DNA of 33,488 nt from Paracoccus sp. (in: a-proteobacteria) (lineage in GTDB: Bacteria; Pseudomonadota; Alphaproteobacteria; Rhodobacterales; Rhodobacteraceae), in NCBI RefSeq assembly GCF_030538655.1, contig NZ_JAUNTO010000026.1, positions 1 to 33,488 on the forward strand, given 5' to 3'. Positions within the stretch are counted from its first letter, which is position 1. The number at the start of each line of letters is the position of its first letter. The notes under the pieces were generated by a model. It was not told the origin of the DNA and searched no databases. It saw only the letters and a program-made list of their open reading frames with translations. This document shows positions 16,549 to 24,496 of this stretch, in pieces. The position numbers and the translations under genes were made by a program.

Positions 16549-17271
16549 TCAGCGCCCGGTAGCCCCCAGAACCGAGGCCAGACCCAGCGTTGAAAAGCCA
16601 GCCTGCAACGCCCCTCCATCCGGGGCCGACCAGATCAGCATCCCCCGCCCGGCCTCAGCCAGCGCCGGAACATAGCCATCAGGCATCACCAGCCGCGCCA
16701 CGCAGCGGGTTGCATCGCAATAGGCGAACGGCGCCGTTATCGCAGGGCCGTCTGTCACAACCAGAGTCACCCCGGAAACAATCCCGACGGGCGGCGGCAC
16801 GACGACTTCGATAAGGCCATGTGGCTGCCAGACCCCTTCACGTGCCGGTCCGTGGATCAACAGCACGGCAACGATAGTGGTGCTGTCGGCCAGAACCAGA
16901 TCGCGCTTGACGGTGCACTCCCCCAATTGCTGAGGGTTCGGACTGATGCAGTCGAATGACCAGTCACCATCGCTGACACTGTGACGAAACTGTGGCACGC
17001 CATCCATCTGACGGATCGGATAGCTAACGCCAGCCGCAACGGCGCCCTGCGGCAAGGGCGCATCAGATAAATGCTGCGGCACAGGCGGTGAGGGCAGCGG
17101 AGCGGCCGCCGCTTCAGATAGTTGCAAGGTATCATGCGGCGTTACCCTATCGGGCAGGGGCGTCACCTGCGGCGCGGTCAGGTCGGGTGCCGGGGCGGGC
17201 CGCGGGGAATCGGCAGATACCGGGAACGCGGCAGCCATCCACAACAACGCAGCCGTCAAAAAACAACGCAT
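16549..17271 (-). CDS. IalB-like (invasion-associated locus B) secreted protein
   Basis: 240 residues from ATG 17271. Residues 1-21 (MRCFLTAALLWMAAAFPVSA) are a signal peptide. A proline-rich stretch follows (about 22-80), then the IalB-like domain with DWSFDC...ECTVKRDLVL and FAYCDATRCVARLV, whose four cysteines probably form two disulfides. Function is unknown; the family name comes from Bartonella IalB and does not by itself mean invasion. The start codon is one base after the stop of the trimeric autotransporter gene (TGA, G, ATG), so the two are co-translated and may act together at the cell envelope. Confidence 0.8.
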   Translation of the reverse strand: MRCFLTAALLWMAAAFPVSADSPRPAPAPDLTAPQVTPLPDRVTPHDTLQLSEAAAAPLPSPPVPQHLSDAPLPQGAVAAGVSYPIRQMDGVPQFRHSVSDGDWSFDCISPNPQQLGECTVKRDLVLADSTTIVAVLLIHGPAREGVWQPHGLIEVVVPPPVGIVSGVTLVVTDGPAITAPFAYCDATRCVARLVMPDGYVPALAEAGRGMLIWSAPDGGALQAGFSTLGLASVLGATGR

Positions 17272-17272
17272 C

Positions 17273-19471
17273 TCAATCAAACGTGTAGCTGGCCCCAAAG
17301 GCCGCCCCCAGATCGCTGCTGCCGCCATAGGTCATCCCCCCTGAAAACCGCCATTTTTCGTCGCGGCTGATATAGCCCGCGCCCAATGCCATGCTGGTCG
17401 CGCCCCTGTAATTGCCCAAGCCAAAGCCAATCGACAGCTTTGCCGGGTGGTCGTCGTATCGGAGCATCGACAGCGCCATGGCCGAAGCAATACCGCGATT
17501 GGCCTCGCGGCGGTTGCGGGCAATCTGGTCGCCCTGCGCAGTGACCTGAACCGACAGATCGTAAAGCTGCCCGCCCGTCACCGCATCGGTGGACCCGGCC
17601 GCGATCCGGCCCCGGCCAAGATTGCTGATCATCACGGGCGCGGCATCCGTTTCCGACCGGCGCAGCATATAGGTGCCCGAATCATCCTCGGACCAGCGCC
17701 CCGGCAATTGCGCGCGGGTTTCACCAATACTGGCGGTGTTGGCGGTGGTCTTGTCCTGCAACGCCGCAAGTTCCGAATTGGTGGCGTGCAGTTGCGCCCC
17801 GTTCACCGCATCGGCCGAGGTGGCGGCAACGTCGCCCGCCGCCACATTGGTCATCACCACCGGACCACTGGCCGCGCCGGCCTGATCCAGCGCATACGCC
17901 CCCTCGGCAGTCCAATCACCGGCAAGCCGCGCACGAGTATCAGCAAGATCCGACACAATAGCCGCCGCCCCGGCCTTGAGCGCGGCCAGTTCCTGATCGG
18001 TCGCGTGTAATTGTGCCCCGTTCACGGCATCGGTCGAAGTCTCGCTCAACTCACCCGCGGCAAGGTTGGTCATCACGACAGTGTTACTGCCCGCACCCGA
18101 CTGGCCCAGCGCATAGATGTCTGCCCCGCTCCACCCGCCGGGCAGATCCGTGCGGACGGCGGCCAGTTCGGTGTTCGTGGCGTGAAGCTGTGATCCGTTG
18201 ACTGCATCGGTCGAATCCGCCGCAACGCGTCCCGCCGCCACATTCTGCACCTGCCGTTCCGATCCCGGTGCCCCAACAGACACCACATCACCCGCAGCAT
18301 CGGCCACACCGGCATAGCTGTGCGTCACCCCCGCCACAGTGCCATTGGCGACCGGAACCGCCGCCGCCACAGTCGAGCCGTTCCCCAGCGCCACCGCACC
18401 ATCCAGCCCCGACGCCACTGTGACGTCATTACCCATCACAAAGCTGTTCCCCGAAGCGATGGTGTTATTGTTCCCGAGAACATAAGATCCGCTGCCGGAC
18501 ACGATATTGGGATCACCGATGGCCCCGGCATGATTGCCCGTCACCTGATTGCCGGTGCCGATGGCAATCGACTGTTCGCCGGTGGCCTGCGCGCCGCTGC
18601 CCATTGCAATCGAATCAGTGCCCGCCAGCGCAGCCTGGCCAATGGCGATGGAACGGCTTACCATCAAAGGCATGGTCGAGGTGCCTCTGCCCGCCTTGTG
18701 ACCCAATGCGACATTGCCGACACCCGTCACATAGGAACCGGCCCCCGTGCCACCAGCATAGTTATAGTCGCCAATGACATTCCGCCCGGCCCAGTCACCA
18801 CCTATGGCGACATTGCCGCTGCCAACGATACTCCGCCCCGCGCCAGTGCCCAGCGCGACGTTCTGGTTGCCCTGCACGTTCACCCCGGCAGACCAGCCGA
18901 TGGCATTGTTTTGCATCCCTCTGGTGCCGGTCCCCGCATTGGTGCCGATGGCATTGTTGGCTGCACCGTCACCGCCGCCCGCCAGGCTCTGACACCACCA
19001 ACCATGCCCCCAGACACAGGTAATATCTGTCCTTTCGACCCCGAGGCCCCCGACATTTCTGCCCGCAGATGCACCGATTGCCACGTTTTCGCTGGCCGCC
19101 ACCCCCTGCCCTGCATTGCTGCCAATCGCAATGCTAGAGGTCGCATTTGCATCCTTCCCCGCAAACTGGCCGATGGCGATATAGTTTTCTGTCCTGCTTG
19201 TGCTGTTTTGGCCCGCATAATAACCGATCACAACAGAACGATTGCCAACCGCCGTAGCATAGTGACCCACGGCCACCGAAGCCGCCCCCGTGGCAATTGC
19301 GGCATCACCGCAAACCGTCTGATTTCCGGTCGCGCCATCCACCATCGTTTTTTGCGTAGCATCAATCGTGCCGTCAGCCTTGGGGCAAACAACATCGGCC
19401 TGCGCCTGATCTGCGCCGACCATGATTGCAGTGGCGAACACAAAAGCGCCGTGCATTATCAGCAATCGCAT
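17273..19471 (-). CDS. Trimeric autotransporter adhesin (YadA-like)
   Basis: 732 residues from ATG 19471, which has GGAGG seven bases upstream; the frame extends to 19528 but without a ribosome site. Signal peptide at 1-25. The head (about 55-395) consists of many repeats of the form xAIGxxA (left-handed beta-roll), with an insert containing three Cys/Trp-rich residues near 150-161. The stalk (about 405-640) has four imperfect units of about 70 residues, each with a NVAAG...TDAVNGxQLHATxxELAAL motif. The C-terminal anchor (about 655-732) is the YadA beta-barrel domain. The chain ends in YTFD, so the usual terminal aromatic residue is followed by Asp. The three-subunit barrel would sit in the outer membrane and display the head for attachment. 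Confidence 0.9.
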   Translation of the reverse strand: MRLLIMHGAFVFATAIMVGADQAQADVVCPKADGTIDATQKTMVDGATGNQTVCGDAAIATGAASVAVGHYATAVGNRSVVIGYYAGQNSTSRTENYIAIGQFAGKDANATSSIAIGSNAGQGVAASENVAIGASAGRNVGGLGVERTDITCVWGHGWWCQSLAGGGDGAANNAIGTNAGTGTRGMQNNAIGWSAGVNVQGNQNVALGTGAGRSIVGSGNVAIGGDWAGRNVIGDYNYAGGTGAGSYVTGVGNVALGHKAGRGTSTMPLMVSRSIAIGQAALAGTDSIAMGSGAQATGEQSIAIGTGNQVTGNHAGAIGDPNIVSGSGSYVLGNNNTIASGNSFVMGNDVTVASGLDGAVALGNGSTVAAAVPVANGTVAGVTHSYAGVADAAGDVVSVGAPGSERQVQNVAAGRVAADSTDAVNGSQLHATNTELAAVRTDLPGGWSGADIYALGQSGAGSNTVVMTNLAAGELSETSTDAVNGAQLHATDQELAALKAGAAAIVSDLADTRARLAGDWTAEGAYALDQAGAASGPVVMTNVAAGDVAATSADAVNGAQLHATNSELAALQDKTTANTASIGETRAQLPGRWSEDDSGTYMLRRSETDAAPVMISNLGRGRIAAGSTDAVTGGQLYDLSVQVTAQGDQIARNRREANRGIASAMALSMLRYDDHPAKLSIGFGLGNYRGATSMALGAGYISRDEKWRFSGGMTYGGSSDLGAAFGASYTFD

Positions 19472-19578
19472 AAACCTGCCTCCTGCCACCGCTTGAATAA
19501 ACGAGTCGCAATCCAGCATCCGGGGCATCCCGACTGCTGAACTAGACCTGACCGATGAACAATTGTTTTACGGGAGGG

Positions 19579-19608
19579 GCTATAGTGAATTTTTCACTTC
19601 ACGGACAA
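19579..19608 (-). promoter_or_regulatory. Predicted promoter of the adhesin operon
   Basis: On the minus strand a -35-like TTGTCC (19608-19603) and a -10-like TATAGC (19584-19579) are separated by 18 bases. Transcription would start near 19572, leaving a leader of about 100 bases. The -35 lies inside the palindrome at 19602-19619 and the spacer contains the inverted repeat at 19584-19598. Confidence 0.35.
19584..19598. promoter_or_regulatory. Inverted repeat in the adhesin promoter spacer
   Basis: AGTGAA-TTT-TTCACT, 6-bp arms around 3 bases. Its place between the predicted -35 and -10 suits a repressor site. No known motif is matched. Confidence 0.4.
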
Positions 19609-19619
19609 TATATTGTCCG
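19602..19619. promoter_or_regulatory. Perfect 18-bp palindrome upstream of the adhesin operon
   Basis: CGGACAATATATTGTCCG is a perfect palindrome with an AT centre, in an AT-rich gap between the adhesin (starting 131 bases away) and the end of the hydrolase gene. It overlaps the predicted -35. A dimeric regulator site is likely; the size and place would suit a LuxR-type or MarR-type protein, which is inference. Confidence 0.55.
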
Positions 19620-19647
19620 CAGCATTTTATTCAAATTCCATGCAGAA

Positions 19648-19669
19648 GGCCGGGGGACAGCCCCCGGCC
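19648..19669 (-). terminator. Terminator hairpin after the alpha/beta hydrolase gene
   Basis: GGCCGGGGG (19648-19656), loop ACAG, CCCCCGGCC (19661-19669): a 9-bp GC stem starting 6 bases past the hydrolase stop. The following minus-strand bases are TTCTGC, so the T-run is poor. Confidence 0.65.
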
Positions 19670-19675
19670 CAATTT

Positions 19676-20338
19676 TCAGCGCGAGGTTTCTGTCAGCCGC
19701 CGCCGCACATAGGTCTGAACCTTGTCAATCATCGGCTTCATATGCGCTTCGTCGTCGCGGAAGAAATGGTCCGCGCCCTCGATTTCTTCGTGGGTGATGG
19801 TGATACCCTTTTGTTCGCGCAGCTTGCCGACCAGCGCGTGGGTATCTTTGGGCGGGGCCACCCGGTCCGCCGTACCGTTGATAATCAGCCCCGACGACGG
19901 GCATGGCGCCAGAAAGCTGAAATCATACATATTCGCAGGCGGCGCGACGCTGATAAAGCCGGTGATCTCGGGGCGGCGCATCAGCAACTGCATCCCGATC
20001 CATGCCCCAAAGCTGAAGCCAGCCACCCAGCAATGTTTCGAATTGGGGTTCATCGCCTGCAAATAATCCAGCGCCGAGGCCGCGTCCGACAGCTCGCCAA
20101 TGCCCTGATCGTATTCGCCCTGACTGCGACCCACCCCGCGGAAGTTGAACCGCATCACCGTGAACCCCATGCCGTGAAAGGCATAGTGCAGGTTATACAC
20201 GACCCGATTGTTCATCGTGCCGCCGTATTGCGGATGCGGGTGAAGGACGATAGCTATGGGGGCATCAGGCTTGCCGGGCTGAGGGTGATAGCGGCCTTCC
20301 AACCGGCCTTCGGGACCGGGAAAAATCAGTTCTGGCAT
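19676..20338 (-). CDS. Alpha/beta hydrolase, dienelactone-hydrolase-like
   Basis: 220 residues from ATG 20338 (MPELIFPGPEGRLEG); the longer frame to 20497 overlaps the divergent regulator and is not used. The fold is shown by HPHPQYGGTMNN (oxyanion strand), FNFRGVGRSQG, the nucleophile elbow GFSFGAW, and the late His in GADHFF. This form is widespread in proteobacteria without assigned substrate. It is divergent from the IscR-like gene across about 146 bases, an arrangement I recall from other rhodobacters. Confidence 0.85.
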   Translation of the reverse strand: MPELIFPGPEGRLEGRYHPQPGKPDAPIAIVLHPHPQYGGTMNNRVVYNLHYAFHGMGFTVMRFNFRGVGRSQGEYDQGIGELSDAASALDYLQAMNPNSKHCWVAGFSFGAWIGMQLLMRRPEITGFISVAPPANMYDFSFLAPCPSSGLIINGTADRVAPPKDTHALVGKLREQKGITITHEEIEGADHFFRDDEAHMKPMIDKVQTYVRRRLTETSR

Positions 20339-20365
20339 CAGAGACCTTTTGCGGATGTGGATTTC

Positions 20366-20394
20366 TTGACGCCTTCGCGCCCGGACTTTATCTG
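20366..20394 (+). promoter_or_regulatory. Predicted promoter for the IscR-like gene
   Basis: TTGACG at 20366-20371 and TATCTG at 20389-20394 with a 17-base spacer match the primary sigma-factor pattern. It lies about 90 bases before the regulator start and could also be self-regulated. Confidence 0.4.
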
Positions 20395-20484
20395 GTGAGC
20401 CTGCGGAACAAGTGCAAGAAACTGCTTGGGCGGCATAGCGCAGCACAGCGCCATGCGTCAAGGAAACCCGCCAGGGAGGCTGCG

Positions 20485-20943
20485 ATGAAACTGTCAACCA
20501 AGGGCCGTTACGCCATCATCGCGCTGGTCGATCTGGCCATCGCGCGCGGCGATGACCTGACCTCGCTGGCGGAAATTTCCAAACGTCAGGATATTTCGCT
20601 GCCCTATCTGGAACAGTTGTTCGTCAAGCTGCGCCGCGCCGGTCTGGTTGATTCGGTGCGCGGGCCGGGCGGCGGCTATCGTCTGGCGCGGACGCCTGAA
20701 ACCATCCGCGTGGCCGATGTATTGGGCGCGGTGGATGAAACCGTCAGCGCCATGCATGTGGGCGCGGGTGCTTCGGGCGGGGTGTCGGGATCGCGGGCGC
20801 AAACCCTATCGAACCGACTGTGGGAAAGCCTGTCGGCGCATGTCTATGTGTTTTTGCACAACACCACGCTGGCGGATGTGGCAAAAAACCAGATGCTGCC
20901 CTGCCCGGCGCTGCCACAAATGCTACACATCGAGGATGAATGA
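20485..20943 (+). CDS. iscR: Rrf2-family regulator, IscR-like with one cysteine
   Basis: 152 residues from ATG 20485 (GGGAGG upstream). The N-terminal winged helix MKLSTKGRYAIIALVDLA, the recognition segment ISLPYLEQLFVKLRRAGLV and GPGGGYRLAR are as in IscR. The three cluster cysteines of E. coli IscR (in a short segment after about residue 90) are absent; the only cysteine is Cys140 in LPCPALPQM. Rhodobacter sphaeroides IscR is known as a single-cysteine type that still binds an Fe-S cluster and represses Fe-S genes. No suf or isc genes follow here; the next gene is convergent. A regulator of Fe-S assembly is therefore likely but not shown by neighbours. Confidence 0.82.
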   Translation: MKLSTKGRYAIIALVDLAIARGDDLTSLAEISKRQDISLPYLEQLFVKLRRAGLVDSVRGPGGGYRLARTPETIRVADVLGAVDETVSAMHVGAGASGGVSGSRAQTLSNRLWESLSAHVYVFLHNTTLADVAKNQMLPCPALPQMLHIEDE

Positions 20944-20980
20944 TCTTTGGGGATCAGCCATTTAGCGTAGACTATTAAGG

Positions 20981-22075
20981 CTATTTCCAGCCCGCAAGAA
21001 TGTCTGACAACGCCGCATCCAGCACATCCAGTTCCGCCTGCGGTCCGCAGGATATGCGGATGCAGCGGTCCAGCGGTGCCACGCCCGGCATACGGATGAA
21101 CACCCCCTGATCCGCCAGCCCGGCCACCAGCGCCCGCGCGAAATCGCCATCGCGCCCGGTATCCACCGCAACGAAATTCGTGGCCGAGGGCAGCGCCACC
21201 ATCCCGTGCCGCGCGGCAATCTGGCCGATCCGATCCCGCGCGGCGGCGACCTGCGCGATCACCTGATGCAGCCAGCCCTGATCGGCCAGCGCCGCCAAAG
21301 CCCCCGCCTGCGCGATCCGGCCCACGCCGAAATGATTGCGGATCCGGTCAAACCCCGCCACCAGTTCAGGCGCCCCGATGGCATAGCCGACACGCACCCC
21401 GGCCATGCCATAAGCCTTGGAAAAGGTCCGCATACGGATCACCCTCGGGTCATCCGCCACGATCTGCGGTGCGGCATCGGCGGGGGCGAACTCGGCATAA
21501 GCTTCGTCCAGAATCAGCAGGCAGTCGGGCGGCAGACGATCCAGAATCGCCGCGACATCTGCCCCGCTGTTCCAACTGCCCATCGGATTATCGGGGTTGG
21601 CCAGATAGACCAGCCGCGCTCCGACTTGCCCGGCCCGCTCGATCAGCGCGTCAATATCCTCGCGGTCGTCGCGATAGGGCACCTTGTGCAGCACGCCACC
21701 AAAGCCCGTGACGTGATAGTTAAAGGTGGGATAGGCCCCCTCGGAGGTCACAACCACATCGCCGGGCGCGATCAGCAACCGCACCAGATTGCCCAGCAGC
21801 CCGTCGATCCCCTCGCCCACGGTCAGATGCGCCGTGGTCACGCCGCAATGCGTCGCCAGCGCGTTTTTCAGATCGAACAGGTCCGGGTCGCCATATTGCC
21901 AGCTTTCGCCCGCCGCCGCCGCCATCGCAGCAACCGCGCGCGGGCTGGGACCAAAGCCGTTCTCATTTGCCCCCAGCCGCGCACGAAAGCGGCGACCCGC
22001 GCGGCGTTCTAGCGTTTCAGGGCCGGTAAAGGGCACGGTCGCGGGCAGACTGGCAGGAATGGGGGCAAAGCGCAT
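20981..22075 (-). CDS. hisC: Histidinol-phosphate aminotransferase-like PLP enzyme
   Basis: 364 residues, fold-type I aminotransferase. NPDNPMGSW (about 160-168) and the PLP lysine in TFSKAYGMAGVRVGYA (Lys220) match HisC, as do LILDEAYAEF and the C-terminal RISCGPQAEL. Histidinol-phosphate and aromatic-acid transaminases overlap in sequence, and no other his gene is near, so the substrate is not certain. It is the last gene of a compact minus-strand set: the SDR stop is 3 bases from its start. Confidence 0.82.
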   Translation of the reverse strand: MRFAPIPASLPATVPFTGPETLERRAGRRFRARLGANENGFGPSPRAVAAMAAAAGESWQYGDPDLFDLKNALATHCGVTTAHLTVGEGIDGLLGNLVRLLIAPGDVVVTSEGAYPTFNYHVTGFGGVLHKVPYRDDREDIDALIERAGQVGARLVYLANPDNPMGSWNSGADVAAILDRLPPDCLLILDEAYAEFAPADAAPQIVADDPRVIRMRTFSKAYGMAGVRVGYAIGAPELVAGFDRIRNHFGVGRIAQAGALAALADQGWLHQVIAQVAAARDRIGQIAARHGMVALPSATNFVAVDTGRDGDFARALVAGLADQGVFIRMPGVAPLDRCIRISCGPQAELDVLDAALSDILAGWK

Positions 22076-22078
22076 CGG

Positions 22079-22774
22079 TTATCCTCGTCCGACCAAGGGC
22101 ATATTCGTCGCCATCACCGTCATCGACAGCACATTGCTGCCTGGCGGAAGGCTGACCATGTGCAGAACGGCGCGCGCCGCCTGATCCACTGGCATCATCG
22201 GTTCGGGGTTGTCCTGTCCCGCCGCGATTCCGGCCAGCAGCTCGGTGGCGGCATTGCCGATGTCGATCTGCCCGGCGGCAATGCCAAAGGCCCGCCCGTC
22301 CAGCGCAAGCTGCCGCGTCAGCCCGGTCAGTGCATGTTTCGCCACCGTATAGGCCAGCGCGCGGGGCCGGGGCGCATGGGCGCTGACCGATCCATTCAGA
22401 ATGATACGACCGCCCTGCGGGTCTTGCCGCCGCATTTGCGCGAATGCGGCACGACAGGCAAAGAACATGCCGTCAAGGTTCACCGACATCGCCTGTCGCC
22501 ATTCCTCATCAGTGATCCCGTCAATGGTATCCGCGCGCGGAAAGGCACCGGCGTTGGCAAACAACACGTCCACCCTGCCCCAATCCGCCGCGATCCGCTC
22601 GAACGCGGCACCAACCGCCGCGCTGTCGGTCACATCGCAGGCCACAGCGCGCACGCCATCCGGTGCGATCGCACGCCGCGACAGGCCCGCCACCTGCCAG
22701 CCCTGCGCCACAGCCAAAGCCGCCACCGCCGCACCGATCCCCGACGAAGCACCCGTCACCACCAGAACCGGCAT
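22079..22774 (-). CDS. Short-chain dehydrogenase/reductase
   Basis: 231 residues. The cofactor loop TGASSGIG is at 7-14, NAG at 74-76, the catalytic serine in NGSVS (Ser129 or Ser131), and Tyr142/Lys146 in YTVAK. Substrate unknown. The start ATG overlaps the stop of the Lrp-like gene (TGATG), and hisC follows three bases later, so these are co-translated. Confidence 0.88.
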   Translation of the reverse strand: MPVLVVTGASSGIGAAVAALAVAQGWQVAGLSRRAIAPDGVRAVACDVTDSAAVGAAFERIAADWGRVDVLFANAGAFPRADTIDGITDEEWRQAMSVNLDGMFFACRAAFAQMRRQDPQGGRIILNGSVSAHAPRPRALAYTVAKHALTGLTRQLALDGRAFGIAAGQIDIGNAATELLAGIAAGQDNPEPMMPVDQAARAVLHMVSLPPGSNVLSMTVMATNMPLVGRG

Positions 22775-23010
22775 CAGAACGCCTTGAAGGTCATGGTGGT
22801 CAGGGTGCGGCTGATGCCGGGAATGTCGAACAGACGTTCGGCCAGAAAGCGGCCCACGTCCTCATCCTCGGGGATATAGATCTTGGCCAGCAGGTCGAAA
22901 TCGCCCGAGGTCGAATAAAGCTCGCTGACCACCTCGCGGTCATAGATGGCATCGGCAACCTCGTAGGTTTTACCGGGGTCGCAACGGAACTGCACAAAGA
23001 CGGGGCGCAT
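22774..23010 (-). CDS. Stand-alone Lrp/AsnC ligand-binding (RAM) domain protein
   Basis: 78 residues from ATG 23010 (AAAAGGAG upstream). The whole protein is one RAM/ACT-like domain: MRPVFVQFRCDPGKTYEVAD, then SGDFDLLAKIYIPEDEDVGRF, ending SRTLTTMTFKAF. There is no DNA-binding helix-turn-helix, unlike full Lrp. Such proteins form oligomeric rings that bind amino acids and may act as partners of Lrp. The much longer frame reaching 24129 is an out-of-frame shadow of the MATE gene. Confidence 0.88.
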   Translation of the reverse strand: MRPVFVQFRCDPGKTYEVADAIYDREVVSELYSTSGDFDLLAKIYIPEDEDVGRFLAERLFDIPGISRTLTTMTFKAF

Positions 23011-23033
23011 CGGGGACTCCTTTTCGCGGGATG

Positions 23034-24410
23034 TTAGGCTGCGGGGGCGGCGCTGGTCCAGTCCCCGCGCGACAGCCCGGCCCAGAAACGCCGCATCAGC
23101 AAGATGGCTGCGACGGTCAAGCCAACGCACAGGCCCAGCCACAGCCCGCCCGGCCCCATGCCAAAGCGAAAGGCCAGCAGCCAGGCCACCGGCATTCCCA
23201 CCACCCAGTAACTGAAGGCCGCGATCCACATCGGCACCCGCGTGTCCTGCACCCCGCGCAGGCAACCAAGGGCGATCACCTGCATCGCGTCCGTCAACTG
23301 AAACAGCGCCGCATACATCAGCAGATAGGCCCCCAGCGCCACGATCAGCGAGGCCTGCGGATCGGTCGGGTCCAGAAACAGCCGCACCATCGGCGCGGCG
23401 AACAACAGATAAACGGTAATCGCCACCACGGCAAAGGCCAGCGACAGCGCAATCACCGTCACCGCAGCATCCCGCATCCAGATGCCATCGCCGCGCCCAC
23501 GCGCCTGCCCGACCCGCACCGTCGCCGCATTCGACAGCCCCAGATGCGCCATGAAGGTGATCGAGGTGATTTGCAGCGCGATCCCATGCGCCGCCAGTTC
23601 CTGCGTGCCGATCCAGCCCATCATGATGTTCGAGGCAACAAACAACCCGCCCTCGGCCACCATGGTCAGACCGATGGGCAGACCGATCACCGCCACCTGC
23701 CGCATCGCAGGCCAGTCGGGCCGCCAGAACCGCTGAAACAGGTTGTATTTCCGCGCATAAGGCAGCCACGCCGCATAGGCCATCAGCGCCAGCAGTTGCG
23801 CGACCTGCACGATCAGCGTGGCGATCGCCGCACCGCGCACACCCAGTTCGGGCACCCCCAGATTGCCAAAGATGAGCACCCAGTTCAGCGCCAGATTGAC
23901 GGGCAAGCCGATCAGCGTCACCCACATCACGACCTGCGCCCTCTCCATCGCGGCCAGATAAGAGGACAGCACCACCTGCCACAACAGCACCGCCAGCCCC
24001 CAGCCCGCGATCCGCAGATAGGACTGTGCCAACGATGATATCTCGGGGGTCTGGCCCAGCGCCAGCAGCACCGGCTCGGACCACCACATCAGCGGCATGA
24101 CCAACAGACCAAAGCCCGCCGACAGCCACAGCGCCATGCGTGTGCCGCGCCGCACCTCGGTTTCATGGCCCGCCGCAATATCCGAGGCAATCACCCCCAT
24201 CAGCCCGATGCCAAAACCCATGCCCAGAAACATCAGGATGTGGATGACCGATGTGGCAATCACCAGCGCCGCCAGCGGCGTGACACCATACCAGCCGATC
24301 ATGACCGTATCGCCCACGCCAATCGCCATCCGCGCCAGATGGCTGGCAATCAGAGGCAATCCCAGTGCCAGAGTGGCCGTGATATGAGGACGATAGCGCG
24401 CAAATTCCAT
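23034..24410 (-). CDS. MATE-family efflux transporter
   Basis: 458 residues from ATG 24410 (MEFARYRPHI), about twelve hydrophobic helices in two repeats. The typical GLPLIASHLARMAIGVGDTVMIGWYG start and the second-half VIGLPIGLTMVAEGGLFV match the NorM/DinF-type MATE fold. It exports drugs or metabolites with H+ or Na+; substrate not known. The upstream frame to 24485 lacks similarity. It lies 23 bases upstream of the Lrp-RAM gene. Confidence 0.9.
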   Translation of the reverse strand: MEFARYRPHITATLALGLPLIASHLARMAIGVGDTVMIGWYGVTPLAALVIATSVIHILMFLGMGFGIGLMGVIASDIAAGHETEVRRGTRMALWLSAGFGLLVMPLMWWSEPVLLALGQTPEISSLAQSYLRIAGWGLAVLLWQVVLSSYLAAMERAQVVMWVTLIGLPVNLALNWVLIFGNLGVPELGVRGAAIATLIVQVAQLLALMAYAAWLPYARKYNLFQRFWRPDWPAMRQVAVIGLPIGLTMVAEGGLFVASNIMMGWIGTQELAAHGIALQITSITFMAHLGLSNAATVRVGQARGRGDGIWMRDAAVTVIALSLAFAVVAITVYLLFAAPMVRLFLDPTDPQASLIVALGAYLLMYAALFQLTDAMQVIALGCLRGVQDTRVPMWIAAFSYWVVGMPVAWLLAFRFGMGPGGLWLGLCVGLTVAAILLMRRFWAGLSRGDWTSAAPAA

Positions 24411-24449
24411 ACCGCCGCCATAACCGCGCCCCGCCCCAGCGGCAAGCCC

Positions 24450-24475
24450 GCCGCTTGCTGTTTGCCTAAATACGC
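24450..24475 (+). repeat. Intergenic repeat with AAATACGC core, copy 2
   Basis: 22 of 26 bases identical to 16445-16470. It is preceded by GCAAGC-CCGCC-GCTTGC (24442-24458, overlapping the repeat). It lies 40 bases upstream of the MATE start, in the gap before the nudix gene. Confidence 0.5.
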
Positions 24476-24496
24476 GGCATGGCACGGAACGACACC

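Noticed and set aside
15230-16675. 481-residue open frame opposite the HD hydrolase
   Set aside because: Antisense shadow, His/Arg/Gln-rich composition.
18320-19540. 406-residue frame opposite the adhesin
   Set aside because: Antisense to the repetitive adhesin gene; its repeats only mirror the adhesin repeats.
23034-24129. N-terminal part of a 451-residue frame ending in the Lrp-RAM sequence
   Set aside because: Only the last 78 residues are protein-like; the rest is out of frame with the MATE gene and very Gly/Ala/Arg-rich.
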